6,871 bases of DNA from Pseudomonadota bacterium (GTDB lineage Bacteria; Pseudomonadota; Alphaproteobacteria; Acetobacterales; Acetobacteraceae), in assembly GCA_021828605.1 (NCBI GenBank), contig JAJZEG010000215.1:1-6871 (forward strand). Direction: 5' to 3'. Position numbers and translations under genes: made by a program. The notes under the pieces were generated by a model. That model had not been told where the DNA came from. It was given only the letters and a program-made list of their open reading frames with translations, and did no database searches. This document shows positions 6,054 to 6,871 of the stretch, piece by piece (position 1 is the first letter of the stretch; the number at the start of each line of letters is the position of its first letter).

Positions 6054-6871
6054 ATGGCGCATGTGCCCCTCTTATTACAACCGGTGCGGTTTCGCTCAGT
6101 CACCGCGAAAAACCGCATCGTGGTCTCCCCGATGTGCCAATATAGCGCCATCGATGGGCTGGGTCAGGATTGGCATCTGCAAAATCTCGGCGCCAAAGCC
6201 TTCGGCGGCGCCGGCATCGTCTTCACCGAAGCGACCCATATCTCCGCCGATGCCCGCATCACCCAGGGCTGCCTCGGCCTCTGGACCGACGCGCATGAAC
6301 AATTCGCCGCCCGCCTTGCAACCCTGATCGCGCAATCGGGTGCCGTGCCCGCCATGCAAATCGCCCATGCCGGCCGCAAAGCCAGCAGCCTCGCCCCTTG
6401 GCTCGGCGATGGCATCAACCAACCCGGCATCGAGGGCGGCTGGCTGCCGGTCGCCCCCAGCGCCATCGCCTTCACCCCGGACCGGCCAACCCCGCACGCC
6501 CTCACCGCCGCCGAAATCACCGACATCACCTCCGATTTCGCCGCCACCGCCGCCCGCGCCCGCCGGGCCGGTTTCAAAATCATCGAACTCCACGCCGCCC
6601 ACGGCTACTTATTGCATTCATTCCTCTCGCCGATCAGCAATCAGCGCGATGACGCCTATGGCGGATCGCTGGAAAACCGCGCGCGCATGCTCATGGAAGT
6701 CATCGACGCCGTCCGCCGCGAATGGCCGGATGATTTGCCATTGTTCGTGCGGCTCTCCTGCGTCGATTGGATCGAGGGCGGCCTCACGATTGATGACAGC
6801 ATCCAGATCGCCCGCTGGCTCAAAGCGCGCGGCGATGTCGATCTGATCGATTGCTCATCCGCTGGCGTCTC
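6054..6871 (+). CDS. Old Yellow Enzyme family NADH:flavin oxidoreductase, 3' end missing
   Basis: The frame runs off the window after 272 codons; family members are usually about 350-370 residues, so roughly a quarter is missing. Old Yellow Enzymes are FMN-binding TIM barrels in the cytoplasm that use NAD(P)H to reduce activated C=C bonds of unsaturated carbonyls, nitro compounds and similar electrophiles. Visible hallmarks are KNRIVVSPMCQYSA at 19-32, with the Cys28 and Tyr30 that mark the YqjM/XenA subgroup, QIAHAGRKAS at 102-111 (FMN contact), and ELHAAHGYLLHSFLSPISNQR at 178-198. In that last motif His180 and His183 are the substrate-binding pair and Tyr185 the likely proton-donor position. 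DDAYGGSLENRARM at 199-212 is also typical. The FMN-phosphate site and the C-terminal arginine finger lie beyond the window. The start has a good ribosome site, and the gene probably shares a transcript with the exporter. The physiological substrate is unknown. Confidence 0.94.
   Translation, partial: MAHVPLLLQPVRFRSVTAKNRIVVSPMCQYSAIDGLGQDWHLQNLGAKAFGGAGIVFTEATHISADARITQGCLGLWTDAHEQFAARLATLIAQSGAVPAMQIAHAGRKASSLAPWLGDGINQPGIEGGWLPVAPSAIAFTPDRPTPHALTAAEITDITSDFAATAARARRAGFKIIELHAAHGYLLHSFLSPISNQRDDAYGGSLENRARMLMEVIDAVRREWPDDLPLFVRLSCVDWIEGGLTIDDSIQIARWLKARGDVDLIDCSSAGV

Noticed and set aside
6096..6602. Open frame on the - strand opposite the oxidoreductase (168 codons), plus + strand frames starting at 6061 and 6340
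   Set aside because: The Old Yellow Enzyme motifs are read only in the frame from ATG 6054; the others are Pro/Arg- or Gly-rich shadows.

Overview
The window reads as ordinary GC-rich chromosomal DNA from a Gram-negative alphaproteobacterium. The best guess is the Acetobacteraceae/Rhodospirillales, and this rests on gene content and style rather than on a marker gene. Gram-negative identity follows from lpxC (lipid A synthesis) and from a lipoprotein-type signal peptide. All supported genes are on the + strand. No rRNA, tRNA, CRISPR array, insertion sequence or phage gene was seen.

Layout. (1) Positions 1-287 hold the 3' end of a small predicted lipoprotein gene. (2) 326-2176 is a tight two-gene unit encoding an ABC-2 polysaccharide export permease (Wzm/KpsM type) and its ATPase (Wzt/KpsT type). 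(3) 2177-2335 is a markedly AT-rich gap with a possible weak terminator and a candidate promoter. (4) 2336-3271 is lpxC, the committed step of lipid A synthesis. (5) 3401-3589 encodes a 62-residue, glycine-rich, two-segment membrane protein resembling the DUF3309 group. It is closed by a very strong hairpin at 3605-3643. (6) 3721-4086 is a poorly conserved-looking ORF with a Pro/Lys-rich tail that may be frameshifted. (7) 4160-6022 encodes a full-length type IV ABC exporter half-transporter. (8) 6054 to the window end is the first 272 codons of an Old Yellow Enzyme family oxidoreductase, probably co-transcribed with the exporter.

How the parts may work together. The Wzm/Wzt-type pair and LpxC both concern the outer leaflet of the outer membrane: glycan export on one side and lipid A synthesis on the other. 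They appear to be separate transcription units, and no glycosyltransferase is visible to identify the exported glycan. The exporter and the flavin oxidoreductase lie 31 bp apart with a good ribosome binding site, which suggests a small operon, perhaps for handling toxic electrophiles or drugs; that is inference.

I did not find a convincing undescribed system. The items most worth a second look are the small glycine-rich membrane protein with its long hairpin, the possibly frameshifted ORF after it, and the exporter/OYE pair.
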